From CAYOLL01 sp964404765 [NCBI: uncultured Gemmatimonadota bacterium] (GTDB lineage: Bacteria > 4572-55), in the NCBI GenBank assembly GCA_964404765.1, contig CAYOLL010000188.1, forward strand, positions 1 through 11,391: a DNA stretch of 11,391 nucleotides, given 5' to 3'. Within the stretch, counting starts at the first letter, position 1, and each line of letters starts with the position of its first letter. The position numbers were made by a program, and so were the translations under genes. The notes below the pieces were generated by a model, which saw only the letters and a program-made list of their open reading frames with translations, was not told the origin of the DNA and searched no databases. Shown one piece after another: positions 1 through 6,778 of this stretch.

Positions 1-442
1 ATTTTATTATCTCCGCGCTTCTAAAATCGCCATCGCCTTTCAGGTAATGCCATTCCAAGTCATCTACATTTACCTTGCGGTCGCCAGTCTTGTCGTGTGT
101 CAAAGTAAAAATCTTTCCGTTATTAACGGTTTTGATATTGTCGTATTGCGGGTCATTTATTTCAAAGAGAGTTGGTTGGTAACCGTCTTTATAGGTTTTG
201 CTATTCACAGCGTAACTGGTACTTATGAGTTTTTTTAGACCAAATCTCTCAAAGTTTTGGGCAAAATACTTGGTAAAGTTGCTCCACTCTGGGTCATCAC
301 AGGGTAGCAACACCGTCTTACCCCGAAAGACATCAGGGTTGTATTCCAAGTATGCTGAAATTTCTTTTTCAATATCGTGGTATTGTGTGTAGAACTCGTC
401 GTTTTTTGCTTTTTTAGCGTCTGTGAGATTATTGTTTGCCAT
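1..442 (-). CDS. EcoRI-family adenine-specific DNA methyltransferase, N-terminal part (runs off left edge)
   Basis: The first 147 codons of a minus-strand gene start at ATG 442 and are open to the window edge. From memory of M.EcoRI (about 326 aa), the resemblance is clear and collinear: KAKNDEFYTQYHDIEKE at residues 11-27, CDDPEWSNFTKYFAQNFE at 48-65, GLKKLIST at 68-75 and GDGDFRSAE at 136-144. Such enzymes transfer a methyl group from S-adenosylmethionine to the N6 of adenine, usually to protect host DNA from a partner endonuclease. The catalytic NPPF motif should follow shortly after residue 147 and lies outside the window, so activity cannot be judged. No endonuclease is visible; it could lie to the left. 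The gene is AT-richer than its neighbours, which suggests horizontal acquisition. The ribosome binding site is weak (GGAT 6 nt before ATG). A frame read from 453 on the same strand is a shadow. Confidence 0.88.
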   Translation of the reverse strand, partial: MANNNLTDAKKAKNDEFYTQYHDIEKEISAYLEYNPDVFRGKTVLLPCDDPEWSNFTKYFAQNFERFGLKKLISTSYAVNSKTYKDGYQPTLFEINDPQYDNIKTVNNGKIFTLTHDKTGDRKVNVDDLEWHYLKGDGDFRSAEIIK

Positions 443-472
443 AAATTATCCAATTAAATGATTTTTTTATTT

Positions 473-478
473 ATTATA
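473..478 (-). promoter_or_regulatory. -10 box of the methyltransferase gene
   Basis: The minus strand carries a perfect TATAAT about 30 nt before the methyltransferase ATG, followed by an A/T-rich leader. No good -35 is seen: the hexamer 17 nt upstream is CGCCCC, and TTGCAA is present but only 11 nt away. The likely 5' leader is about 24 nt. The call rests on the perfect hexamer and its position. Confidence 0.45.
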
Positions 479-501
479 AGACACTAATTTTGCAAGGGGC
501 G

Positions 502-616
502 GGCTAACGCCCGGCATCAGCAGCGGTGCGAAGCGCCGTCTGGTCAACGTAGCGCGAAATGCCTATTTCGCTCGTTTTATGCAATCAGCGCTGCGCGAAT
601 CAGGCGCTTCGCGTTA
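502..616. repeat. Cluster of inverted repeats between amidohydrolase and methyltransferase genes
   Basis: This non-coding stretch is dense in dyad symmetry. GCGAAGCGCC (528-537) pairs perfectly with GGCGCTTCGC (603-612), and TAACG (505-509) with CGTTA (612-616). Inside are a 7-bp stem GCGAAAT/ATTTCGC with a GCCT loop (554-571), a local hairpin CGGTGC-GAA-GCGCCG (525-538), and the palindrome CAGCGCTG (586-593). On the minus strand its edge reads GGGCGTTAGCCC just before the methyltransferase leader, which recalls the end of an integron attC site, but the arms are not symmetrically spaced as attC requires. There is no T-run, so it is not a typical terminator. The rest of 443-659 shows nothing else beyond the -10 box. 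Confidence 0.6.
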
Positions 617-659
617 CAGATATGCACGCCAAAACGGGTATAGCTCTGCTTTGGCATGG

Positions 660-1844
660 CTAAGCGTTTGCCTGAAGCGCTAAGCCGACGTGCAAGGCCG
701 CGCCATACACCATCGCTTCTTCATCAAAATCAAATCGCGAGTCGTGCAGGCCGTAGACAAAGCCTTTTTCCTCATTCCGCACGCCCAAAAAGACAAAACA
801 GCCCGGCACTTTCTGTAAATAATAGGCAAAATCTTCGCCGCCCATGCTGGGTATATCGGGCGCAATGACATTGTTCGATCCAACCAGAGCGCGGGTTAGT
901 TCAATAGTTTGGCGAGCTTGTTGTTCGTGATTAAAAGTGACCGGGTAGCCGTCTTCCCAACGAATTGTATAGCTTGCCCCATACGCGGCGGTGAGGCTGT
1001 TCAGCAAATCTTCCAGCTTTTTCCAAATCGCCTGGCGGACGTCGTTTTTGTAAGTGCGCACGGTGCCGACCAGTTTGATCCGTTCGGGAATGACGTTGTG
1101 GGTCGTGCCGCCATGAAATTGGGTGAACGAAACGACGGCCGATTCCAGCGGACTGACGGTGCGGGCAATAATGGCCTGGGCCGCGCTGATAAACTGTGCG
1201 CCGATTAAAATGGGGTCAATCGTCAAGTGCGGCATGGCGGCGTGGCCGCCGCGCCCGATAATTTCGATTTCAAAAACATCGGGTTGACCTAACGCCGGCC
1301 CAATACAGATGCCGTATTGCCCGGTCGGATGGACGGGCCAGACATGCAGGCCATAGATTTCGTCGACATGGTCTAATGCGCCGTCTTCAATCATGGCCGG
1401 CGCGCCGCCGGGAAAATTTTCCTCGTTGGGCTGGAAGATGAAGCGGACATTGACCTTAAGCTGATTGCGCTGCCGGCTCAAAATGCGGGCGGCGCCGAGC
1501 AGCATGGAGGTGTGTCCGTCATGGCCGCACATGTGGGCCTTGCCGTCCACGCGCGATTTGTAGGCTGGATTGCCCGTTTCCTGCATGGGCAAGGCGTCCA
1601 TATCGGCCCGCAAAGCGATGCGCCGCTTTGCGCCGGGCACAACAATATCCCCGACAACGCCGGTGCGACCGACGCCGGTGCGAACTTCAATCTCGGCTTT
1701 ACGCAATTCATCGGCGACGATGCCGGAGGTGCGCGGCAGCTCAAAGCCGATTTCCGGGTAGCTGTGCAAGTCGCGGCGGATGGCGATCATCTCAGCGAAT
1801 TGCTCCCGACATTTTTGGAAAATTTGATCATTTGTCAAGCTCAT
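660..1844 (-). CDS. M20D-family metal-dependent amidohydrolase (hippurate/N-acyl-amino-acid hydrolase type)
   Basis: This 394-aa protein has the full motif set of the M20D peptidase/amidohydrolase family, which hydrolyses N-acyl or amide bonds of amino-acid derivatives with two metal ions. Seen: RADMDALP (79-86), AHMCGHDGH (103-111) with the metal-binding Cys, His and Asp, QPNEE (138-142) with the catalytic Glu pair, GLHVWP (165-170), the dimerisation-domain motif GRGGHAAMPH (197-206), GGEDFAYY (335-342) and LHDSRFDFDEE (366-376). There is no signal peptide, so it is probably cytoplasmic. The ATG at 1844 is chosen because GGAG lies 6 nt upstream (1851-1854); an in-frame TTG at 1901 would add 19 residues but is not needed. 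It lies 89 bp after the reductase gene on the same strand and may share its transcript. The substrate is unknown. A link to purine or hydantoin breakdown is only suggested by the xdhB gene further upstream. Confidence 0.9.
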   Translation of the reverse strand: MSLTNDQIFQKCREQFAEMIAIRRDLHSYPEIGFELPRTSGIVADELRKAEIEVRTGVGRTGVVGDIVVPGAKRRIALRADMDALPMQETGNPAYKSRVDGKAHMCGHDGHTSMLLGAARILSRQRNQLKVNVRFIFQPNEENFPGGAPAMIEDGALDHVDEIYGLHVWPVHPTGQYGICIGPALGQPDVFEIEIIGRGGHAAMPHLTIDPILIGAQFISAAQAIIARTVSPLESAVVSFTQFHGGTTHNVIPERIKLVGTVRTYKNDVRQAIWKKLEDLLNSLTAAYGASYTIRWEDGYPVTFNHEQQARQTIELTRALVGSNNVIAPDIPSMGGEDFAYYLQKVPGCFVFLGVRNEEKGFVYGLHDSRFDFDEEAMVYGAALHVGLALQANA

Positions 1845-1933
1845 GTTAATCTCCAACATTAGCGTCAAAATTTGGGTGTCTCGCGCTGCAGGTTCAATCA
1901 AAAGCGTGTTCTAAAAGTCTTTGACCCATACAT

Positions 1934-2617
1934 CTATTGTTGAATTGTCACGACTTTGCCGTTATCGCGTGAGCCAAGGTTTAAGATGAAGGGCGCGGCT
2001 TTTTTGGCCCATTTTTCCGGCTTGATGTATTCGTTGGCGCGGCCGCCATAGCATATCCGCAGCATGTCGGTGTCGATGATGCCCGGGTTCAGGGTCACAC
2101 ACGCCACGCCGTGGGGCAGTTCCTGGGCCAGTGCGCGGCTTAGCGCTTCAACCGCCCATTTGCTGGCGCAATACGGCGCCACGCCGGGCGAAGTCGTATT
2201 CCCCCAGCCGGAGCTGAAGTTGGCGATAACCCCACGTCCGGTCAAGTTCATGGCCGGTAGAAACGATTTGATCACATGATAGATGCCTTTGATATTCACA
2301 TCAATCAGGTTGGAAAACTCATCCGGTGGAACTAACCACATCGGCGCATTACGATTAATCAATCCGGCGTTATTCAGCAGGAAATCAGGGGGAGGATAGT
2401 TACCCAGGATGTCTTTGGCCCACAACTCTACTGTTCGCAGATTGGCCACATCGACACAGTCAAAGCGGTGCGGCTGGCCATAACGGCTGCTTAATTCCGC
2501 AAGCTTCGCTTCCGTCCGTCCGCAGCCGAGGATGGTATGTCCCAAATGAATAAATTCTTCGGCTAAAGCCCGACCCAGTCCGCGGGTAGCCCCTGTAATG
2601 ATTATTATCTTAGCCAC
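1934..2617 (-). CDS. Short-chain dehydrogenase/reductase (SDR), GTG start
   Basis: This is a 227-aa classical SDR, an NAD(P)H-dependent oxidoreductase with one Rossmann domain. Seen: the cofactor-binding TGATRGLG (8-15), an Arg after beta-2 (GCGR, 31-34) hinting at NADP preference, NNAG (82-85), active-site Ser at 135/136 (NFSSG), YCASK with Tyr149 and Lys153, and LNPG (176-179). The substrate cannot be told. The start is GTG at 2617 because GAGGA lies just upstream (2622-2626) and the protein then begins directly with the first beta strand (AKIIIITGATRG). A longer frame from ATG 2752 would add 45 residues encoded by an intergenic palindromic repeat, and is rejected. It sits 150 bp after the CheB-like gene and before the amidohydrolase, in the same direction. 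Confidence 0.9.
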   Translation of the reverse strand: MAKIIIITGATRGLGRALAEEFIHLGHTILGCGRTEAKLAELSSRYGQPHRFDCVDVANLRTVELWAKDILGNYPPPDFLLNNAGLINRNAPMWLVPPDEFSNLIDVNIKGIYHVIKSFLPAMNLTGRGVIANFSSGWGNTTSPGVAPYCASKWAVEALSRALAQELPHGVACVTLNPGIIDTDMLRICYGGRANEYIKPEKWAKKAAPFILNLGSRDNGKVVTIQQ

Positions 2618-2621
2618 AATA

Positions 2622-2626
2622 TCCTC
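2622..2626 (-). promoter_or_regulatory. Ribosome binding site deciding the GTG start of the SDR gene
   Basis: GAGGA on the minus strand lies 4 nt before GTG 2617. It supports this start over the upstream in-frame ATG at 2752. Confidence 0.65.
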
Positions 2627-2655
2627 TATCTTACAATTCTGTAATCCATTTCGCA

Positions 2656-2744
2656 AGAAAACCTTGCGAAGGTTCGCGCCCAAGAGTTCAGCGAACCTTG
2701 AAAATATTGACTCTGCAGCAAGTTTAACCTTCGCAAGGTTTTCT
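2656..2744. repeat. Palindromic AACCTT-GCG-AAGGTT repeat cluster
   Basis: Two 19-nt arms (2656-2674 and 2726-2744) are perfect reverse complements, and each contains the near-palindrome AACCTT-GCG-AAGGTT in one or the other orientation. A partial third unit, GCGAACCTT (2691-2699), pairs perfectly with AAGGTTCGC (2669-2677), so two mutually exclusive hairpins are possible. The cluster fills most of the gap between the CheB-like and SDR genes. If transcribed, it would form a strong RNA hairpin upstream of the SDR ribosome binding site. Confidence 0.85.
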
Positions 2745-2767
2745 ACATCCATGACATTAAATACAGA

Positions 2768-4255
2768 CTATCGCCCCATAATCCGGCACAATGCAGGCGC
2801 CATCTGCTCTGCCGCCATAACTTCCTGCGCTGCGCCGAGTTCGATCGCCTTTTGCGGCAGGGCAAAGTGGGAGGCGCTTGACTCATCCTGAGCCAGGGTC
2901 AATCCACCGGCTTGTGATATGGCAAGCATTCCATCCGGGCCATCCTGACCGATTCCGCTCAGCAAAATGCCCACAGTTGCACTGCCGTAAATCTCAACCG
3001 CCGATTTAAACGTTAGCGAAATGGACGGGCGATGGCTTTTGTACGGCGGCTTGTCGGTCAATTTTACGATGTTAAAGGCTTCAAATTCCAAATGGCGGTC
3101 GTCCGAGGCAAAATAGACATGGCCTGCAGTCAGAATGGTTTTTTCTTTGACGCTTTGAATGGCGATTTTGCACTCGCCGCGCAGCCAATGGATAAGACCA
3201 TCCAAAAATACCGCGCTAATAACCTGAACACACACAATGGGGATGTCGAAATCAGCCGGAAAAGCGGGCAATATTTGCTTAAGCGCCTGTGGCCCGCCAA
3301 TGGATCCGCCAATAATAACAATTTTGGGCCGACGGTTGACATCGATAATTGACTGACGTTCCGGCGCTAGTACACTCATTTTTTCCGGCGAATCAAGTCG
3401 TTTTTTGTGGGGCTTGGCTTGGGCGGCATTCTTGACTTTGTCGATCAGTTGATTGGCCAGATCTTTGTAGTCCGAGCGCAGGCTGAATCCGCCGCGCGGT
3501 TTCGGGAAAACGTCGATCGCCCCGGCCTCCAGCAGGCGGAAGACATTATGCACATCTTCAGGCTGGACGGCGGAACTGATCACCAGGATCGGACGCGGCT
3601 GCTGCGCCATCACCGTCTCCACTAACTCCTGGCCGTTCATCCTGGGCATATACAAATCGGTGCAGATCACGTCCGGGTTAAGGGCGGCGATTTTTTCCAG
3701 GGCCTCCTGCCCGTTGATGGCTGTGCCGATGACTTGCACATCCGGCGATTCGTGCAGCAACTTCTTCAAAATGCCCAGCGCCAGCAGCGAATCGTCCACC
3801 AGCAGGACGCGGATAATGGCCTGCGCCGACCCTTTAACAACGGGCATCGTCTGACGCGGGCCATAGACATGCTCGTGCCGGATATAGGCGTAGCGGATAG
3901 TCTTAATGAGCGAGCTGCGTTCGGCATCTTTTTTGATCAGGTAATCCTGTGCGCCGGCCTGCATGGCTTCCAACGCCGTCTCCTCATCCTCAACGGAAGT
4001 CATGACAATAAACGGCGTGTCTTTGATTTCGGCCAAACGTTGAATGGTCTGATGATGATCGCTGCCGGGCAGGTTCAGATCGGAGAGCATGATGTCCACG
4101 CCGCCTTTTTTCAGGCGGTCCAAGGCCAGCCCCAACTCCATAAAGTGCTCGCAGTTAAAGCTCATCTCGTCCGTTTTTTCCAACATCTTGATAGTCAATT
4201 TGGCAAAAATATCATCATCTTCAATTATCAAGATATTAAAGTGATTTTTGGTCAT
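2768..4255 (-). CDS. REC-REC-CheB fusion protein with degenerate methylesterase domain
   Basis: This 495-aa protein has two response-regulator receiver domains followed by a CheB-type domain. REC1 (about 6-125) has acidic residues EDDD (12-15), phospho-acceptor Asp59 (LSDLNLP), Thr86 and Lys108. REC2 (about 148-275) has DD (154-155), Asp200 (CTDLYMP), Ser227 and Lys252. The C-terminal domain (about 310-490) keeps the nucleophile Ser318 (GGSIGG) and Asp438 (SGIGQDG), but where CheB has QH the sequence reads QV (Val345), so the catalytic His is absent. Usual CheB has one REC domain and about 350 aa. CheB demethylates chemoreceptor glutamates; this protein probably cannot. Its ATG overlaps the xdhB stop (ATGA, 4252-4255), with GGAG 7 nt upstream, so the two are translationally coupled. 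No cheA, cheR or receptor gene is in the window. It may be a phosphorylation-controlled regulator or scaffold. Confidence 0.88.
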   Translation of the reverse strand: MTKNHFNILIIEDDDIFAKLTIKMLEKTDEMSFNCEHFMELGLALDRLKKGGVDIMLSDLNLPGSDHHQTIQRLAEIKDTPFIVMTSVEDEETALEAMQAGAQDYLIKKDAERSSLIKTIRYAYIRHEHVYGPRQTMPVVKGSAQAIIRVLLVDDSLLALGILKKLLHESPDVQVIGTAINGQEALEKIAALNPDVICTDLYMPRMNGQELVETVMAQQPRPILVISSAVQPEDVHNVFRLLEAGAIDVFPKPRGGFSLRSDYKDLANQLIDKVKNAAQAKPHKKRLDSPEKMSVLAPERQSIIDVNRRPKIVIIGGSIGGPQALKQILPAFPADFDIPIVCVQVISAVFLDGLIHWLRGECKIAIQSVKEKTILTAGHVYFASDDRHLEFEAFNIVKLTDKPPYKSHRPSISLTFKSAVEIYGSATVGILLSGIGQDGPDGMLAISQAGGLTLAQDESSASHFALPQKAIELGAAQEVMAAEQMAPALCRIMGR

Positions 4256-6561
4256 GCAACGACTCCTTTAACCGAATCCGATTTGGTTTGGGATTGGGCG
4301 GTACGCCAGTCTTCGCGGAGTGACATCAAAACACGCTCCGGGGTCAGCGGCGCTTCAAAGATTACATTCGCTTCCGGTCGAAAGGCTTTGATCGCCTGGC
4401 GAATAGCAAAAAATGCGCCGATCCCATACATCAGCGGCGGCTCACCCACGGCTTTTGTGCCAAAGGGTCCGGTCGGATCGGCGGCGTCTTCCAGGAAGTG
4501 CACCTGCAAATCGTCCGGCATAAAATAAACATCCGGCACTTTGTAAGTCGCTAAGGCATGAGACAAGTATTTGCCTTTTTCGTTAAATTGTAAATCTTCG
4601 ACCGTCATCCAACCCAGGCCCTGCGCCAGACCGCCTTCCACCTGACCCAGATCAACATTTTTATTGAGCGGGCGACCCATGTCGTGCACAATTTTAACGG
4701 CATCAATCGTGTAGATGCCACGCAGGCAATCCACCGTAACCTCGATTATTGCCGTGCCATAAACATGATGCGCAAACGGGCGGCCTTTTTCGCGAGCCCG
4801 GTCAAAATAAATATCCGGCGTGGCAAAATAGCCGTGCGCCGACAAGCTGATGCGCGATAAATAGGCTTTAAAAACCAACTCCTGCCAGCCCCAACCGGTA
4901 TCATGGCCGTCATAATGCAGCCGTTCGTCGATAAAAGAAAGCTTTTCGGGCGACGGCACGTTCAGTTCCTTAGCCGCCACAGCTTTGAGCCGGTCTAAAA
5001 TCTGATTTACGGCAATCAGCAGGGCATGGCCGTTTAAATGCGTGGTGGCGCTGGCCGCGCTGGGCGACATATTGGCCACGCGGGTTGTGTTGGTGGATTC
5101 GATCTTGATGCGTTCCGGACGGATGCCAAAAGCCTGCGCGGCAATGGTAACCAGATTGGTCACCAAGCCCTGGCCCATCTCAATACCACCGGTGGTAACG
5201 CCCACGCTGCCGTCGGTGTAGACATGGACCAGCGCACCGGCCTGATTCATAAAGGTAGAGGTAAACGAAATACCGAAACAGATCGGCATCACCGCCACGC
5301 CTTTTTTTCGATCAAAGTTGACGGCGTTGAAATCGTCAGCGGCATTTTTAAGCCGGGCCAGTTCGTAGCGGTCGGCGGCATCGTCCCAACAGCGGGTAGC
5401 CTGGCTGCGCTGCGCCTGTTGCCCGTAGGAAAAATAATCACCCTCGCTTAGCAGGTTTTTGTACTGAATATCTTCGCGCGGCATCCCCGATTTTTCGGCG
5501 GCTTTGGCAATAGCGCTTTCGATGACGAACATGCCCTGCGGCCCGCCAAAGCCGCGGAAGGCCGTGTACGGCGTCAAATTTGTGCGGCAGCAGACAGCAA
5601 AAGCGCGCACGTTGGGGACATAATAGCTGTTGGTGCAGTGAAACAGGGTGCGCTCCAAAATGGCGGTCGACAAATCGGCCGCCGCGCCGGAATTTTGATA
5701 AAATTTAACATCATAAGCCAGGATTTTCCCATCTGCCGACAGGCCCATTTTAAAGTCGGACTGATAGGGATGGCGCTTGCCGGTCATCATAATATCTTCG
5801 GCGCGATTTAACACCAGCTCCACCGCCGTGCCGGTGTGCTGCGCGGCCAGCACCGCCAGGGCCGCCCACGGCGAAGCCTGATCCTCCTTGCCGCCAAAAC
5901 CGCCGCCCAACCGCTTGACATCCACCTCGATCTGATGCAGAGGCAAGCCCATTACCTTGGCGATGGTGCGCTGCGTGGCGAAAGGGCTTTGCGTGGAAGA
6001 ATAGACCCGAAAGCCGCCGCCTTCCAACGGAATCGCCCGCGCCCGCTGCGTCTCCAAATAGACATGCTCCTGACCGCCGGTCTCGCACGAGCCTTCTACG
6101 ATCACAGCGCAGTCAGCCCAAGCAGCCTCGATTTGGCCTAACACAAAGGTGCGCGGCGCGCCGATGATCTCGCCTTTGCGATAAGCTTCGCGCGGGCAGG
6201 TAATGATCGGCAGCGGCTCAATTTCCACCACAATTTGGCGCAGCGCTTTGCGGGCAATTTCCGGGCTGACAGCCGCGACCACCGCCAGCGGCTGACCGAT
6301 AAAATGAACGGCCTTATCCGCCAGCAACGGCTCGTCCTGGATAATCGGGCCAATCTGATTTTCGCCGGGAATGTCGGCAGCGATTAAAACGGCCAGAACG
6401 CCTTCCATGCGCCGGGCGGCGCTGACATCCAACCGTATAATTTTTCCGTGCGCCTCGGGTGACGGTAAAACTGCGGCATGGAGCATTTCCGCCGGGCGCG
6501 GCATATCGTCTACATATTGCGACTCGCCGCGTGTATGAAAAGGGGCATCAATATGGTTCAA
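4252..6561 (-). CDS. xdhB: Xanthine dehydrogenase, molybdopterin-binding subunit (TTG start)
   Basis: This 769-aa protein has the usual length of the separate molybdenum subunit of xanthine dehydrogenase, which hydroxylates hypoxanthine and xanthine to urate. Seen: RGESQYVDDM (11-20) at the start of the small domain, QEHVYLETQ (164-172), STQ with Gln191, GGGFGGKE with Glu226, TAFRGFGGPQG with Arg336, GGIEMGQG (458-465), DIGQVEG-like DLGQVEGG (637-644) and KAVGEPPL with Glu707. Glu226, Arg336 and Glu707 match bovine Glu802, Arg880 and Glu1261, which supports true purine specificity over aldehyde oxidase or CO dehydrogenase. The start is TTG 6561 with GGGAG 6 nt upstream, and a good promoter lies just before it. 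The FAD and 2Fe-2S partner (XdhA/XdhC) is not adjacent on either side; the next gene upstream is divergent. It is coupled to the downstream CheB-like gene. Confidence 0.92.
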   Translation of the reverse strand: MNHIDAPFHTRGESQYVDDMPRPAEMLHAAVLPSPEAHGKIIRLDVSAARRMEGVLAVLIAADIPGENQIGPIIQDEPLLADKAVHFIGQPLAVVAAVSPEIARKALRQIVVEIEPLPIITCPREAYRKGEIIGAPRTFVLGQIEAAWADCAVIVEGSCETGGQEHVYLETQRARAIPLEGGGFRVYSSTQSPFATQRTIAKVMGLPLHQIEVDVKRLGGGFGGKEDQASPWAALAVLAAQHTGTAVELVLNRAEDIMMTGKRHPYQSDFKMGLSADGKILAYDVKFYQNSGAAADLSTAILERTLFHCTNSYYVPNVRAFAVCCRTNLTPYTAFRGFGGPQGMFVIESAIAKAAEKSGMPREDIQYKNLLSEGDYFSYGQQAQRSQATRCWDDAADRYELARLKNAADDFNAVNFDRKKGVAVMPICFGISFTSTFMNQAGALVHVYTDGSVGVTTGGIEMGQGLVTNLVTIAAQAFGIRPERIKIESTNTTRVANMSPSAASATTHLNGHALLIAVNQILDRLKAVAAKELNVPSPEKLSFIDERLHYDGHDTGWGWQELVFKAYLSRISLSAHGYFATPDIYFDRAREKGRPFAHHVYGTAIIEVTVDCLRGIYTIDAVKIVHDMGRPLNKNVDLGQVEGGLAQGLGWMTVEDLQFNEKGKYLSHALATYKVPDVYFMPDDLQVHFLEDAADPTGPFGTKAVGEPPLMYGIGAFFAIRQAIKAFRPEANVIFEAPLTPERVLMSLREDWRTAQSQTKSDSVKGVVA

Positions 6562-6567
6562 GAGATT

Positions 6568-6572
6568 CTCCC
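6568..6572 (-). promoter_or_regulatory. Ribosome binding site deciding the TTG start of xdhB
   Basis: GGGAG on the minus strand is 6 nt before TTG 6561. No ATG or GTG is better placed, and the protein then starts correctly just before the conserved RGESQYVDD segment. Confidence 0.75.
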
Positions 6573-6614
6573 GGAAAGATTTCAGACAACTTTAGACTTC
6601 GGTTGGACTATGAG

Positions 6615-6643
6615 AAAATAAGGGATTTTAGCGCATTTGTCAA
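6615..6643 (-). promoter_or_regulatory. Sigma70-like promoter of xdhB
   Basis: On the minus strand a perfect -35 TTGACA (6638-6643) is followed by exactly 17 nt and TATTTT (6615-6620). It would start transcription near 6608, giving a leader of about 47 nt before the TTG start of xdhB. It lies in the divergent gap to the acyltransferase gene. No convincing promoter for the plus-strand gene was seen in the same gap. Confidence 0.6.
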
Positions 6644-6769
6644 ACGGGAACTTAGGGATATTCATCGTGAAGCCGGAAGCCGGGTCGTTATGGCAAAATT
6701 TTATTGGTAAGATTGCTTAACTGTTTGTAACTTGTGTGCGATGTTCAACCTACACGCTATCCTGTTTGC

Positions 6770-6773
6770 GAGG
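6770..6773 (+). promoter_or_regulatory. Ribosome binding site deciding the TTG start of the acyltransferase gene
   Basis: GAGG lies 5 nt before TTG 6779, while the upstream in-frame GTG at 6734 has no purine-rich site before it. Confidence 0.55.
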
Positions 6774-6778
6774 TCAAT

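Noticed and set aside
235-453. Minus-strand 72-codon frame starting at 453
   Set aside because: It overlaps the methyltransferase frame, which shows clear family motifs; this one has none and is a shadow.
502-616. Intrinsic terminator of the amidohydrolase gene
   Set aside because: Stems are present but there is no T-run on the minus strand after them.
2618-2752. N-terminal extension of the reductase from ATG 2752
   Set aside because: It is encoded by the palindromic repeat, and the Rossmann fold and ribosome binding site both support GTG 2617.
3734-4528. Long plus-strand frame of 264 codons
   Set aside because: It lies antisense to the REC-REC-CheB and xdhB genes, both with strong family motifs, and has no recognisable motif or ribosome binding site.
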